Source: CAVWCQ01 sp963753545
Lineage (GTDB): Bacteria > Chloroflexota > Anaerolineae > Aggregatilineales > Aggregatilineaceae
Assembly: GCA_963753545.1 (NCBI GenBank)
Contig: CAVWCQ010000008.1
Location: forward strand, 2,914,001 to 2,978,000
DNA: 64,000 bases
Direction: 5' to 3'
The translations under genes were made by a program, and so were the position numbers. Shown in pieces: positions 19,596-29,639 of this stretch. Each line of letters opens with the position of its first letter. Position 1 is the first letter of the stretch. Below the pieces are notes generated by a model. That model worked only from the letters and a program-made list of their open reading frames with translations, made no database searches and was not told where the DNA came from.

Positions 19596-21795
19596 ATGAC
19601 CGAACAGGCAAAAAGAAAACTGCTGCCCGAATTGATTCCTGGAGTGATCTCAGGGCTGGTTTTGAGCGCTATGGAAGTTTCTATTGCTGTTGCATTTGCC
19701 GCACTTATTTTTTCGGGAATATCTTGCTGAAAACACGCCCGCTGGTGTCGGGATGATGTTGTTCAGCGCTGCGGTACTCATTGCCACAATCACACTGACA
19801 AGCACCCTTTCTGGATTAATTGGTAGCGTTCAGGACAGTCCAACAGCAATTATGGCTGTGATTGCCGCTTCCATAGCGGGCGGCTCAGTTGCCAAAGATG
19901 AACAGTTTATGACGGTTGTCGCTGTGATGACGATTACAGCAGTGGCAGCGGGAGTTTTCCTTCTGCTGTTGGGCCAGTTCAAGTTAGGCAACCTGGTTCG
20001 TTTTCTGCCTTATCCCGTCATCGGCGGTTTTCTGGCGGGAACGGGTCTGCTCCTGGTACGCGGTTCGATTACCGTCATGAGCAGTCTGCCGGTTGACCTG
20101 ACCGATCTTAAGCCCATCTTTGGCACTGACCCACTGGAAAAATGGCTCCCTGGTATGATCTTTGCCGTACTGCTCGCTCTCCTTATGCGTCGCCGCAACC
20201 ACCTTTTACTAATCCCCAGTATGCTGATCGCCGCGATCATCGTATTTTATGGGGTGCTGCTGGCAACCGGAACAACTGTCACAGAGGCGAGAGAGCACAG
20301 TTGGCTTTTGAACGCCATGCCCAGCGGCCAGAGAATTCCCTGGAAGCTGTGGATGATCGCAGATTTTGACAAAATTGACTGGATGGGTGTGGCGAAACAA
20401 TCTGGCAGCATGGCGGCAATTGCAGTCGTCAGCGCGATTGCGCTGCTGCTGAATGCGTCTGGTCTGGAAATTTTGACACAGCAGAATGTCAATGTGAATC
20501 GCGAACTCAAAGGGACGGGGCTGGCAAATATGATCTCGGCCCTGGTCGGCGGCGGCGTCGGTTATGTAGGGCTTGGCCCCTCGGCGCTGGCTTATAAGAT
20601 GGGAGCGCGCAACCGGATGGCGGGGCTTCTGGTTGCCGCGCTGTGTATCCTCACCCTTCTGGTTGGCGGCAGCATGCTGTCCTACTTCCCAAACCCTGTC
20701 GTAGGCGGACTGCTATTTTTCCTGGGTCTCGATATGCTCCTCTCCTGGGTTTATGATGCGTGGTTCAAGCTATCCAGGATCGATTATGGCATCGTCATCG
20801 GGATCATGCTGATCATCAATCTGGTTGGTTTTTTGGAAGGCATCGGCGTTGGCATAACCCTGGCGGTTATTCTGTTTGCTGTCGATTACAGCCGGATCAA
20901 TGTGGTAAAACATGCCTTGTCGGGAGAAAACTATCACAGTAATGTCATCCGGCCCCAGTTATACCAGCGGCTGTTGCGCAGTAAGGGCGACTGGATTTAT
21001 ATCCTCAAGCTGCAAGGTTTTATCTTCTTCGGAACCGCGACCAAGCTGCTGGACCAGATGCGAGAGCGTACTGAAGATGCAAAGCGCAACCTGCCTCACT
21101 ACATTGTGCTTGATTTTCGCCTGGTTACAGGTGCCGATTTGTCTGCCATGTTTTGCTTTACGCGCATGAAGCAATTAGCAGCAGCCAACCATTTTATGGT
21201 GCTCTTCGTTGGTTTGTCCCCCCAGGTTAAGCTCCAGTTGGAAAAAAGCGTCGGATGCAGGGAAGATGATCCGGTCTGCCGGATATTCGAGGATCTTGAT
21301 CACGGAATTGAATGGTGTGAAAACCAGGCTATCGACGTTTTTGAATTTACGGGGCTGGCTGCCCGCCCCAAGACTTTTATGAAACAATTTGGCGAATCTC
21401 TGCCCGCTGACCAGTTTATGAAGTATCTGGATTGCCAACGGGTCGATGCCGGATATTATCTGACGCGACAGGGTGAGCAGTCGAAGGGGCTATACTTTAT
21501 TGAAGGCGGGCAGGTAACCGTGCGGCTGGAGTTGGCGAGCGGCGACATGATCCGACTGCGGCGGATGGACGCGGGGACTATTGTGGGCGAACTGGGAATG
21601 TATCTGGCACGTTCAGCCACCGCCTCTGTGGTGACTGACCAGCCCAGCGTGCTCTATTTGCTTACGCCGCAAGCGCTGCAAAAGATGGAGGCCGAACGGC
21701 CTGAACTGGCGGCTGCTTTCCACCGCTTTATGGCGCGGTTTATGGCTGAACGTCTCGTCCAGACGACCGAAACGCTGCAAGCACTGGCCGATTAG
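19596..21795 (+). CDS. SulP anion transporter with STAS and cNMP-binding domains (frameshifted)
   Basis: The true start is ATG at 19596 (MTEQAKRKLLPELIPGVISG), after a G-rich ribosome site. One extra base near 19720 shifts the frame, and the protein continues as LAENTPAGVGMMLFSAAV. The full protein is about 733 residues. It has ten or more hydrophobic segments of the SulP family, then a cytoplasmic STAS domain (YIVLDFRLVTGADLSAMFC), then a cyclic-nucleotide-binding-like domain (YLTRQGEQSKGLYFIEGGQ, GTIVGELGMYLARSATASV). SulP proteins move sulfate, bicarbonate or other anions; the substrate here is unknown. The added cNMP domain suggests gating by a ligand. The key Arg of true cAMP sites is not certain. 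Confidence 0.85.
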
Positions 21796-21818
21796 CAGTT
21801 AGAAGCGCGATCAGATTA

Positions 21819-21841
21819 TTGCCCCGCTCACAGCGGGGCAA
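21819..21841. terminator. Hairpin between convergent genes
   Basis: TTGCCCCGCT and AGCGGGGCAA form a 10-bp perfect stem with a three-base loop, between the SulP stop (21795) and the response-regulator stop (21859). It probably ends transcription from both sides, although the T-runs are weak. Confidence 0.7.
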
Positions 21842-21858
21842 CCTCTTAACCGGACCCT

Positions 21859-22578
21859 TCAGGTTGAACTGTGTTTGTTCGATTCGGTATAAATCATATA
21901 GCCCCGGCCATGTAAATTCTGAATGTATTCGGGGGCATCGGGTGGTAAGCCCAGTTTGGTTCGCAAATTGGTGATATGAACGCGCACAAGATTGGGATCG
22001 CCCACCCCAGGAGGGTAATCCCATACGTCCGTCAATAACTGTTCGATAGAAACAGGCTGCGAGGCATATCTCATCAAATAGTGCAGCAGGTGATGCTCGG
22101 TGGGCGTCAGGCGGATGCACTGCTCACCGATCTCAACTTCCGTTCTTTTGAGGTGAAGCCGGAGGCTGCCAACGGCGAGATATTCCTGGTCAGGATCAAA
22201 CGTTCCTCCAGGCACTCGCCTCAGATGAGCCCGCACACGCGCCGGAAGTTCAATGACATCGAACGGCTTGACGAGATAATCGTCTCCACCCGCATCCAGA
22301 CCTCGTGCCACATCCGCAGATCGCCCTTTTGCTGTCAGGAAAATGATGGGTAGCTGGCATAAATAGGGATCAGAGCGAATTTTACGGCAGATGGCGATGC
22401 CATCCATATCGGGCATAACAATGTCAAGTACGATCAGATCAGGACGGTTTTGACCGATAAGAGCTAATGCCTTCTGTGCACTGGTTGCAACCGTCGTTAC
22501 ATAACCCGCATCATCCAAGATTTGTGCGACTGAGGCTGCGACATCTGGTTCATCATCAACGACGAGTATTCTAGCCAT
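21859..22578 (-). CDS. OmpR/PhoB-type response regulator
   Basis: This is a DNA-binding regulator of 239 residues. The receiver half has VVDDEPD, the phospho-acceptor in PDLIVLDIVMPDMDG and the Lys in YLVKPFDV. The C-terminal half is a winged helix with IRLTPTEHHLLHYLMRYA and VRVHITNLRTKLG. The start at 22578 (MARILVVDDEPD) gives the standard N-terminus; in-frame codons further upstream overlap the kinase gene and are unlikely. It follows the histidine kinase by 14 bases, so the two form a two-component operon. Target genes are unknown. Confidence 0.9.
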   Translation of the reverse strand: MARILVVDDEPDVAASVAQILDDAGYVTTVATSAQKALALIGQNRPDLIVLDIVMPDMDGIAICRKIRSDPYLCQLPIIFLTAKGRSADVARGLDAGGDDYLVKPFDVIELPARVRAHLRRVPGGTFDPDQEYLAVGSLRLHLKRTEVEIGEQCIRLTPTEHHLLHYLMRYASQPVSIEQLLTDVWDYPPGVGDPNLVRVHITNLRTKLGLPPDAPEYIQNLHGRGYMIYTESNKHSST

Positions 22579-22592
22579 GCCCACCAATCCCA

Positions 22593-25178
22593 CTAAGCCT
22601 TCATAACAGGCAACGTGATCGTGAATCGGGTTCCCTGATTCAGTTCGCTCGTTACAACCATCTTGCCGCCATGCCGTGATACGATATCGTAACAGATAGG
22701 CAGTCCCAGTCCTGTCCCATGGTCTTTGGTTGTATAAAACGGCACAAAGATTTGCTCGAGATTTTCGGACGCAATCCCGCACCCGTTATCTTCGACCACC
22801 ACTTCAATCGCGTCTTCGCCACACAACCGTGATCTGAGCGTAATGAGACTGTCCTCGTGTCCCGCTACCGCATCGCGGGCATTCAGCAAAAGATTGATCC
22901 ATACATCTTCCAAATGCTGCTCACTGGCCCGAATAGACGGTAAATCCGGTGCCAGTTCGAGACTCAAGCGCGCCGTGTGAGGCTCAATTTGAGGCCGCAC
23001 CAGCGACACCGCATATTCCAGTGAATGATTGATGTTCAATGTGCGAAAGGCATAACGGCTGGGCCGGGCAAAGTCTAGCAGCCGTTGGACGACCGTTCCT
23101 GCCCGGTAGGTGGCCTGCCGAATCGTCTCTACAGCCTGATAAGCAGGGTCTTCAGGCGGAATCCGTTTCATCAGCAAATAGGATTGAGCGATCACTGTTG
23201 TCAAGGGATTATTGATCTGATGGGCTACTCCCGCAGCAATTTCCCCAGCCACAGATAGACGGGCTGTCCGCGTCAAATGGGCTTGGGCTTCCCGTAAATC
23301 CAACAGACTCAACTCAAGCCGTTTCTGCAAATTGCTGTTCTCGATGGCCAGCCCGATTTGCTGGGCAAAACTGGCCGCTGTGTCTATGTCATGCGCCGTA
23401 AAAACACCCGGCTGATCGCCGCAAATCGACATAAAACCAATGGCTACATCCGTTACGATTAATGGCATACCGATCCATGAACGCGTATCTGCTCTCACAC
23501 CGGGTACGGTCTGCCACTGCTCATTTTGCCGCACGTCAACGAGTATCTGCGGTTCTCCGTGCGAGAGTGAACGATAAACTAGCGGTATATCTACATAATC
23601 CAGATTATTGTGTATTATACCATCGGTTTGAATTAAGTTTGCATCGAAATATTCGGCGACAAGGTGCAACTGCTCCCCGTCAACCAAATAAATCGATGCC
23701 TGATCAAAACTCAGGATGGTTCGCAGCTCTTCAAGTGTCATTTCCAAGGTGGATTCCAGGCGTTCCGGGACCGACAAGCCCTCGGCGGCCTTCTGAAAAA
23801 TCTGGGCCAAAACGCGCCCACGCCGCTCGTCTTCGTAGAGCCGCGCATTGCGGATCGCTATCGCCGCCTGATAGGCGAAGGTTTCCAGCCGTTCGGCGTG
23901 GGCCTGAGTAAAGGTGTGGGGTAAATCGCTGTCCAAATTCATCACGCCTACAACCTGATCGCCCTGGAAGATAGGAGCCGCTACATACGACCAAATCCAG
24001 GCCACTTCAGGAGGGCAGTAGCGCATCCACTCAGGATTTTCGTGGGAATCAAGCAGCAAATAGGGCCGACCTGTTGATTGCATAATGTGCAGCGTCGGTA
24101 ATGTATCCACTGGGATGCGTAATGTCTTATAGAAGTCCAATAACAATTCCGGATATCCCGATGCACAAACAATGCGAGCGATGTCATTTTCAATCAACAT
24201 CACGTTTGCCATGCGGTGAGGAACGACACGGCTGATTGAGCCTAAAATCCGTTCCAGAACTTCCCCTAGATCGAGGGTACCGCTGATCACGGCAGTAATA
24301 TCTTGCAGGGCCTCGGCAAAAGCACGCTGCTCCCGCTCTGCTTCCTCAGCACGCTTACGCTCGGTGATGTCATAGATTTGGGTCAGGGCGCACTGCACGC
24401 CTTCCAACTCGATCAGTTCGCTGTTGATCAGACCTTCCTTTATCTCTCCAGAGCGCGTGACGATTTGACTTTCAAAATCACGAACTGATCCTGTTGCTTT
24501 TAACATCGCTACTATCTGCGAACGATGTTCAGGGTTAGCTAACATCTTCAGTTTTAGGAGAGAATTCCCTGTGAGGTCTTCCCTTGAGCATCCTACAAAA
24601 CGTAGATAGGCCTCATTCATATCCAGGAACGTGCCATCTTCGAGAGTAGAGATTGATATTGCCAGCGGGCTGGCGTGAAAGACTTTGCTAAAACGCCATT
24701 CACTGCGCTGCAATTCCTGCTCGGTGCGCCAGTGGCCGGTCGTGTCTTGCCCAATAATCAATATGACCTGTTTGCCTTCCAGACTGATGGTCATCGAAGT
24801 CGCTTCCATCACCACTACTGAGCCATCCGGGCGCAATATCTTCATTTTCTGTATTGGACCGGAGATGTTGGATGGGGCTGGCAACAGCAATTCGGGAGCA
24901 ATCAGATCAAGAGCGCTCATGCCAGCAATACGCTGGGGCGAATCGTAACCCATGATACGCACCGCAGCAGAGTTCGCAAAGATGCATCGTCCCTCGCGCA
25001 GCACGAGAATGGCAGTTGGCAAAGCCTCCATCAGGGTACGAAAGCGCTCTTCAAACTCGCGCAGTGCTTCTACCATCTGCTTGTGTTCAGCCTCAATCTC
25101 TTCCAAGCGGCTAACACGTGCCCGAAGAAGCTCGATTTCTGCCAAAAGCCCGGCCTCGTTTAAGATGGGATCGGACAT
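22593..25178 (-). CDS. PAS/GAF sensor histidine kinase
   Basis: The 861-residue kinase begins at 25178 (MSDPILNEAG) after GGAGATTTAAG. In order it has a short coiled coil, two PAS domains (around residues 45-160 and 165-280), two GAF domains (about 300-440 and 460-620), a HisKA domain with the phospho-acceptor His in AAGVAHQINNPL near residue 650, and an ATPase domain with NLLLNARDAV, DNGCGIA and GTGLGLPICYDIV. No membrane segment is present, so it probably senses a cytoplasmic signal such as a small molecule, redox state or light. It is paired with the downstream OmpR-type regulator. Confidence 0.9.
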   Translation of the reverse strand: MSDPILNEAGLLAEIELLRARVSRLEEIEAEHKQMVEALREFEERFRTLMEALPTAILVLREGRCIFANSAAVRIMGYDSPQRIAGMSALDLIAPELLLPAPSNISGPIQKMKILRPDGSVVVMEATSMTISLEGKQVILIIGQDTTGHWRTEQELQRSEWRFSKVFHASPLAISISTLEDGTFLDMNEAYLRFVGCSREDLTGNSLLKLKMLANPEHRSQIVAMLKATGSVRDFESQIVTRSGEIKEGLINSELIELEGVQCALTQIYDITERKRAEEAEREQRAFAEALQDITAVISGTLDLGEVLERILGSISRVVPHRMANVMLIENDIARIVCASGYPELLLDFYKTLRIPVDTLPTLHIMQSTGRPYLLLDSHENPEWMRYCPPEVAWIWSYVAAPIFQGDQVVGVMNLDSDLPHTFTQAHAERLETFAYQAAIAIRNARLYEDERRGRVLAQIFQKAAEGLSVPERLESTLEMTLEELRTILSFDQASIYLVDGEQLHLVAEYFDANLIQTDGIIHNNLDYVDIPLVYRSLSHGEPQILVDVRQNEQWQTVPGVRADTRSWIGMPLIVTDVAIGFMSICGDQPGVFTAHDIDTAASFAQQIGLAIENSNLQKRLELSLLDLREAQAHLTRTARLSVAGEIAAGVAHQINNPLTTVIAQSYLLMKRIPPEDPAYQAVETIRQATYRAGTVVQRLLDFARPSRYAFRTLNINHSLEYAVSLVRPQIEPHTARLSLELAPDLPSIRASEQHLEDVWINLLLNARDAVAGHEDSLITLRSRLCGEDAIEVVVEDNGCGIASENLEQIFVPFYTTKDHGTGLGLPICYDIVSRHGGKMVVTSELNQGTRFTITLPVMKA

Positions 25179-25211
25179 CTTAAATCTCCAAATAGTCTTC
25201 CCAAAAACGTG

Positions 25212-25243
25212 AAAAATTTGGGCCTCACTAAGAGGCCCAAATT
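25212..25243 (-). terminator. Terminator after the kinase-nucleotidyltransferase gene
   Basis: AATTTGGGCCTC and GAGGCCCAAATT form a 12-bp perfect stem with a five-base loop at 25215-25243. On the minus strand it is followed by TTTTTC. It begins three bases after the stop of the fusion gene, separating it from the histidine kinase downstream. Confidence 0.88.
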
Positions 25244-25245
25244 GA

Positions 25246-27168
25246 TCAACTTTCAGCGAAGGCGCGCAGAGTATCCAGATAGTAAGCTGGTTGGCCGATA
25301 TCGTACCGTTTGCCATCGAGGATTAACCCCAGCAAGCCATCCTCCTTGCGCAGCCGATCCAGTGCGGAAGTAAGCTGAAACTCGCCGCGTTCGCGCACAT
25401 TGTTGTTGATATGCTCTTCCAGGTAATCAAACAACTGCGGTTTGATAATGTACTGCCCAAACATGGTCAAATACTCTTCGTCAGGCAGGCCAGGAATTCG
25501 TAGATTTGAGCGGGCATAATCAACCGTCGGTTTTTCGTAAACCTCGGTCACATTCAACAGTTCGTCCGGTTCGATCCAGACACCCGTTGCCGTGCCAAAA
25601 CTGCCAATATGCGCTTCGGGAGTACGGCGCAGTCCAATGACACTTGTTCCATGCTGGTTATAGGCATCAATCAACTGTTGGGCACAAGATTTATCCGTAT
25701 CGGAACGATAAATGTGATCCCCAAGCATCAACAGAAATGGCTCTCTGCCAATAAGTTCATAGGCGCAGTAGACAGCGTGCCCAAACCCTTCCTGCGCTCG
25801 CTGTACGGCAAAAGTGACATGCTGGCCCAGGTCAAGCAGCCGGCGCGCATAATCCTGGAAATGAGAGGGGAGCTTGTTGAAGTTTTCAATGGAAACCTGC
25901 ACTTTGAAAAACGCCTCAAAATCTGGCAGGTCTCCTTCCTGCACGACAATGATCACCTCATCCAGGCCAGCATTGATCGCTTCTTCCACAATGAGCAAAA
26001 TAGCAGGTTTAGCGATGCCATCCCGGTCCACAATGGGGAAGAGTTCTTTTTTGGTCGCCTTGGATGCTGGAAACAGCCGCGTACCAAATCCGGCGGCAGG
26101 GATAAGCGCCTTACGCACCTTGGAACCACTACTGAGCGTTAACTTGAGGCACGATAGATGGAGATCACGCTCCAGAATGTCAATGACAGTCTGCTGATCC
26201 GCTGCGCTGCGCGTCAGGAACTGAGCAGTTCCATCTCCCTGGGACCCCACTCCCTTGCCACCCCAGATATACGGTTGAAGCGACTTATGACTCAACACCT
26301 CGTGGAGTACGGGAGCCGTTAGTTCTTCCGGGCAGGCAGGGCAGGCGAGTTGATCAAAATTGGCCTGCGCCTCCACCATCAAACTGCCCAATTGTTCACC
26401 ATCGCCGCGGGAAAGCGCATCAACGGCGTCATGAAGAATGCGCTTGTTAACCGGGCCCAGCAGATTCTGGACGCCTCGCTCTACATCGTTACCGGGCAGC
26501 GGATAAGCCTTATTGAGGCGGGCCAGAATCTCCATCGTGTCTTTGCGGGCATGAAGATCAACAACCACAAAATGCATTTCTTTTCCGACCCGTACTTCGG
26601 TTGTTTCCAGGCGCTCACCGTCGAAGGTCATCAGGACAGGCCGATCACCAAACGCGCAGCCCTGGTCCATCCGCCCACAACGGGACGGCGTGGTAATCTC
26701 CCCCTGATAGGCCATTTCCATCTCGCCACGCGTCGTCATCTTGAGGTCGTACACCCGGTTGAAGGCACGCGCTGTCAGCACGCAAACGGCAGCGCTGGAT
26801 GACAACCCTTTTTTGACGGGAAGGTCGGTTTTGTAATTGTTGATCACCAGCCCACGCACGTGGTAGTGCGTCAAGACCTGGTAGGCGACTCCAGCAATAT
26901 AACTCCAGAAGCCGCCCTTCTGCGCTTCGTCAAGCAAAGCGCGGGCGTTCATGGGAATTTCAACAGGCCCATGTACGGTTCCATCTGGGGTTGCGGAGGT
27001 CAGCACCAGGGCATTCGGATGCGGCTCAACTTCCGCATAAATCCCCTGGTTCGTCCCAGTGATGAGGGCATAACCTTTTTCAATATCTGAATTAATGCGC
27101 CGGTAGCCACCAGCCCAGTCGGAGTGTTCTCCGAGCAAACAAATACGTCCTGGCACAAAAAGTTTCAA
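25246..27168 (-). CDS. GHMP sugar kinase fused to GalU-type nucleotidyltransferase
   Basis: A single 640-residue frame joins two enzymes. Residues 1-345 are a GHMP kinase: GRICLLGEHSDWAGG (galactokinase-type sugar motif), LPVKKGLSSSAAVC (ATP loop) and GGKGVGSQGDGTAQF (motif 3). Residues 350-640 are a GalU/RfbA-like nucleotidyltransferase: ALIPAAGFGTRLFPASKATK, LMLGDHIYRS, and GSFGTATGV. Together they could turn a free sugar into sugar-1-phosphate and then a nucleotide sugar. The linker LKLTLSSGSKVRK has no stop and no ribosome site, so the fusion looks real. I chose TTG at 27168 because AAGGAG lies eight bases before it and it yields MKLFVPGRICLLGEH; the GTG at 27177 is too close to that site. 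Sugar and nucleotide are not determined. Confidence 0.82.
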   Translation of the reverse strand: MKLFVPGRICLLGEHSDWAGGYRRINSDIEKGYALITGTNQGIYAEVEPHPNALVLTSATPDGTVHGPVEIPMNARALLDEAQKGGFWSYIAGVAYQVLTHYHVRGLVINNYKTDLPVKKGLSSSAAVCVLTARAFNRVYDLKMTTRGEMEMAYQGEITTPSRCGRMDQGCAFGDRPVLMTFDGERLETTEVRVGKEMHFVVVDLHARKDTMEILARLNKAYPLPGNDVERGVQNLLGPVNKRILHDAVDALSRGDGEQLGSLMVEAQANFDQLACPACPEELTAPVLHEVLSHKSLQPYIWGGKGVGSQGDGTAQFLTRSAADQQTVIDILERDLHLSCLKLTLSSGSKVRKALIPAAGFGTRLFPASKATKKELFPIVDRDGIAKPAILLIVEEAINAGLDEVIIVVQEGDLPDFEAFFKVQVSIENFNKLPSHFQDYARRLLDLGQHVTFAVQRAQEGFGHAVYCAYELIGREPFLLMLGDHIYRSDTDKSCAQQLIDAYNQHGTSVIGLRRTPEAHIGSFGTATGVWIEPDELLNVTEVYEKPTVDYARSNLRIPGLPDEEYLTMFGQYIIKPQLFDYLEEHINNNVRERGEFQLTSALDRLRKEDGLLGLILDGKRYDIGQPAYYLDTLRAFAES

Positions 27169-27375
27169 TGAGATCACTCCTTATTCAACGCCATTATTCC
27201 GGCGCGCAATTGTACAGAATGCTCCTCGTTTCCAGCAACAAATTCAGGCAACCCGTGCACTTTTGCCGTGAACTGAAACAGTATAATAAAGAAATTGTGC
27301 CCGTTTACTTGCGTATTTACCCGATTTGCCCCTATACTCAAGCCAAATTCTGTTGTTTTTTGAGAGCTTTCTCTT

Positions 27376-28578
27376 ATGCCTTTCAATCTCTTTAAAAATC
27401 CCCGCTTTGACCGTCTTGTTGATACTTTCATGCCAGTTCTGGCGGTTGTGCTGGCGCTGCTGGTCGGGGCAGTTATGCTGATCATGATGGGCGCTAATCC
27501 GATCACGGCCTATAAGGGACTGTGGGAAGGAGCCTTTGGGACCAAAAACGCCTTCTCGAACACGCTGATTAAAGCAACTCCGCTGCTGCTGGTAGGTATA
27601 GGCATCTGCATCAGCTTTCGCGGCGGCGTGGTCAATATCGGCGGCGAGGGGCAAATGATCGCCGGGGGTGTCGCGGCCCTGGCAGTTGGTTTGCATTACA
27701 AAACGTCCGATCCCCAGGTGATCATTCCGGCCTGTCTGATCGCGAGTTTCCTGGCGGGCGCGGCCTGGGGCGGGCTGGCAGGTGCCCTCAAAGCCTACTT
27801 TAGCGTCAACGAAATTCTGAGCACCATTATGCTGAACCAGATCGCGGCCTTCGGTATGATGTATCTGGTTCGCACCCAATTCATTGACCCGCAACAGCAA
27901 GCGAAGGCGGCACCTATTCCTGAAAGTGAGCGGTTACCGCGCACGTTTGATTTGCCCCGTATTGGTCATCGTCTGGATGATTTATATAAATGGCTTGGAC
28001 TAAGCCCCGGTGACCAGTTATGGGCGAGGACGCTGGTAAACAACGGAATTATCATCGCCATCGTTCTAGCAATCGTAGTCTATGTCTTGCTTTGGCACAC
28101 CACAATTGGTTATCGGATACGTGCTGTTGGCAAAAACCCTCGTGCCTCAGGTTATGCGGGTATCCGCGTTAAACCATATACTGTTTATTCTCTCCTATAC
28201 AGCGGAGGATTAGCTGGTCTTGCTGGCGGCGTTCAACTTTTGGGAGGGATAGGGCACAGGATGAATGCCGAAAGTGGCGCAATTTCTTTCACTGGGAATG
28301 CTGGATTCAATGGTATTGTCGTTGCTTTGTTTGGCGGATTGAATCCTATCGGAACGATCCCTGCATCGATCTTGTTCGGGGCATTACTCGTTGGCAGTAT
28401 CAACTTGCAGAAAACTGCGAATGTGCCTTCCGCAATGATCCCAGCCTTGATTGGCCTAATCATCGTCTTCGTTGTCGCCAGCGACATCTTGGTGCGTTAT
28501 AGGACGCGCCCTCGTATTTCAGCCGATGCGATTGAGATTCCACCAACGGATGCGGCAGGAGTAAAAGCAAGTCCATGA
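27376..28578 (+). CDS. ABC transporter permease (NupP/YufP-like), nucleoside or purine uptake
   Basis: The 400-residue membrane protein has about ten hydrophobic segments. It carries the conserved signatures of the BMP-linked permease family: SFRGGVVNIGGEGQM near residue 80 and TIMLNQIAAFGMMYLV. The later cytoplasmic loop reads RAVGKNPRASGYAGI. It belongs with the permease, binding protein and ATPase that follow, the arrangement of bacterial nucleoside importers. The ribosome site is weak (GAGAG). A divergent spacer of about 200 bases separates it from the GHMP fusion gene. Its stop overlaps the next start by four bases. Confidence 0.85.
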   Translation: MPFNLFKNPRFDRLVDTFMPVLAVVLALLVGAVMLIMMGANPITAYKGLWEGAFGTKNAFSNTLIKATPLLLVGIGICISFRGGVVNIGGEGQMIAGGVAALAVGLHYKTSDPQVIIPACLIASFLAGAAWGGLAGALKAYFSVNEILSTIMLNQIAAFGMMYLVRTQFIDPQQQAKAAPIPESERLPRTFDLPRIGHRLDDLYKWLGLSPGDQLWARTLVNNGIIIAIVLAIVVYVLLWHTTIGYRIRAVGKNPRASGYAGIRVKPYTVYSLLYSGGLAGLAGGVQLLGGIGHRMNAESGAISFTGNAGFNGIVVALFGGLNPIGTIPASILFGALLVGSINLQKTANVPSAMIPALIGLIIVFVVASDILVRYRTRPRISADAIEIPPTDAAGVKASP

Positions 28579-29531
28579 TCATCAACGATCTCATTACGGC
28601 CAGTGTTCTCGCATCTGGCGTCAGGTATGCAACCCCCTATCTCTATGCAGCACTAGGTGAAACATATGGGCAACGCAGCGGCGTGCTTAACCTCGGCGTG
28701 GAGGGGGTCATGCTGCTGGGTGCATTTTCATCCTTTTGGGCAGTGCATGAATATACTCCCGATGGAGCCACAGGGTATGACGCCAGTGCGCTTGCTTTAG
28801 GGGTTCTGGTTGCCTTATTGGTCGGCCTACTGATGGGGCTGATAATCGCCTTCGTCAATGTTACACTCCAGGCCGAACAGGGCATCAGCGGGATTGGCTT
28901 TTACTTATTTGGTCTGGGTATGAGCGACCTGCTGTTCCAAAAAATATTAGGCGGTGAAAAAGTATCGGTTAATGGATTCCCTCGTATCCATATAGCGTTA
29001 TTAAGCGATATTCCCATATTGGGTAAAATCTTTTTTCAGCAGAACCTGCTAGTTTATGGTGCTTTTGCACTTGTCCCGATCACGTGGTTTGTGCTGAACA
29101 AAACGACTCTTGGTCTCAAAATTCGCGCTGTTGGGCAAAATCCAGAAGCAGCAGACGCGATGGGGATCAGTGTGGCACGTATCCGCTACTTTGCGGTTAT
29201 ACTGGGCAGCATGTTGGCGGCATTGGCGGGCGCATCACTCTCGATCAGTCTCGTAAATATCTTTCAGTATAACATGACCGCCGGGCAGGGATTTATCGCC
29301 GTTGCCCTGGTGTACTTCGGAAGCTGGCGCGCAGGCGGGGTCATGGCAGGTGCACTGTTGTTCAGCCTCGTGAACGCCTTACAGCTTCAGGTGCGCACGA
29401 AAGGGATCGATGTGCCTGACGAGGCGGCTTCGGTGGCCCCCTACGTGCTCACGATTATCGCTCTAGTCTTTGCTTCACAGCGTATTGATCAACCCGCCGC
29501 GCTGACGAAACCGTTTCAGCGGGGTGAGTAG
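28575..29531 (+). CDS. ABC transporter permease (NupQ/YufQ-like), second subunit
   Basis: This 318-residue permease pairs with the preceding one. It has the hallmark GQRSGVLNLGVEGVMLLGAF, the loop LKIRAVGQNPEAADAMGI, and a QGFIAVALVYFGSW stretch, all typical of the second permease of BMP-type importers. The four-base ATGA overlap implies coupled translation. About 110 bases then lead to the binding protein. Confidence 0.87.
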   Translation: MIINDLITASVLASGVRYATPYLYAALGETYGQRSGVLNLGVEGVMLLGAFSSFWAVHEYTPDGATGYDASALALGVLVALLVGLLMGLIIAFVNVTLQAEQGISGIGFYLFGLGMSDLLFQKILGGEKVSVNGFPRIHIALLSDIPILGKIFFQQNLLVYGAFALVPITWFVLNKTTLGLKIRAVGQNPEAADAMGISVARIRYFAVILGSMLAALAGASLSISLVNIFQYNMTAGQGFIAVALVYFGSWRAGGVMAGALLFSLVNALQLQVRTKGIDVPDEAASVAPYVLTIIALVFASQRIDQPAALTKPFQRGE

Positions 29532-29639
29532 GCAGTACGCATAATTTCATCCGCGCTTGACTCGGCCCGGCATGGTCAGGTGGCTGTGCCAAACCGAGAG
29601 GCAGATCAACAACCGTTAGGTTATCAGGAGGATGTCAGG

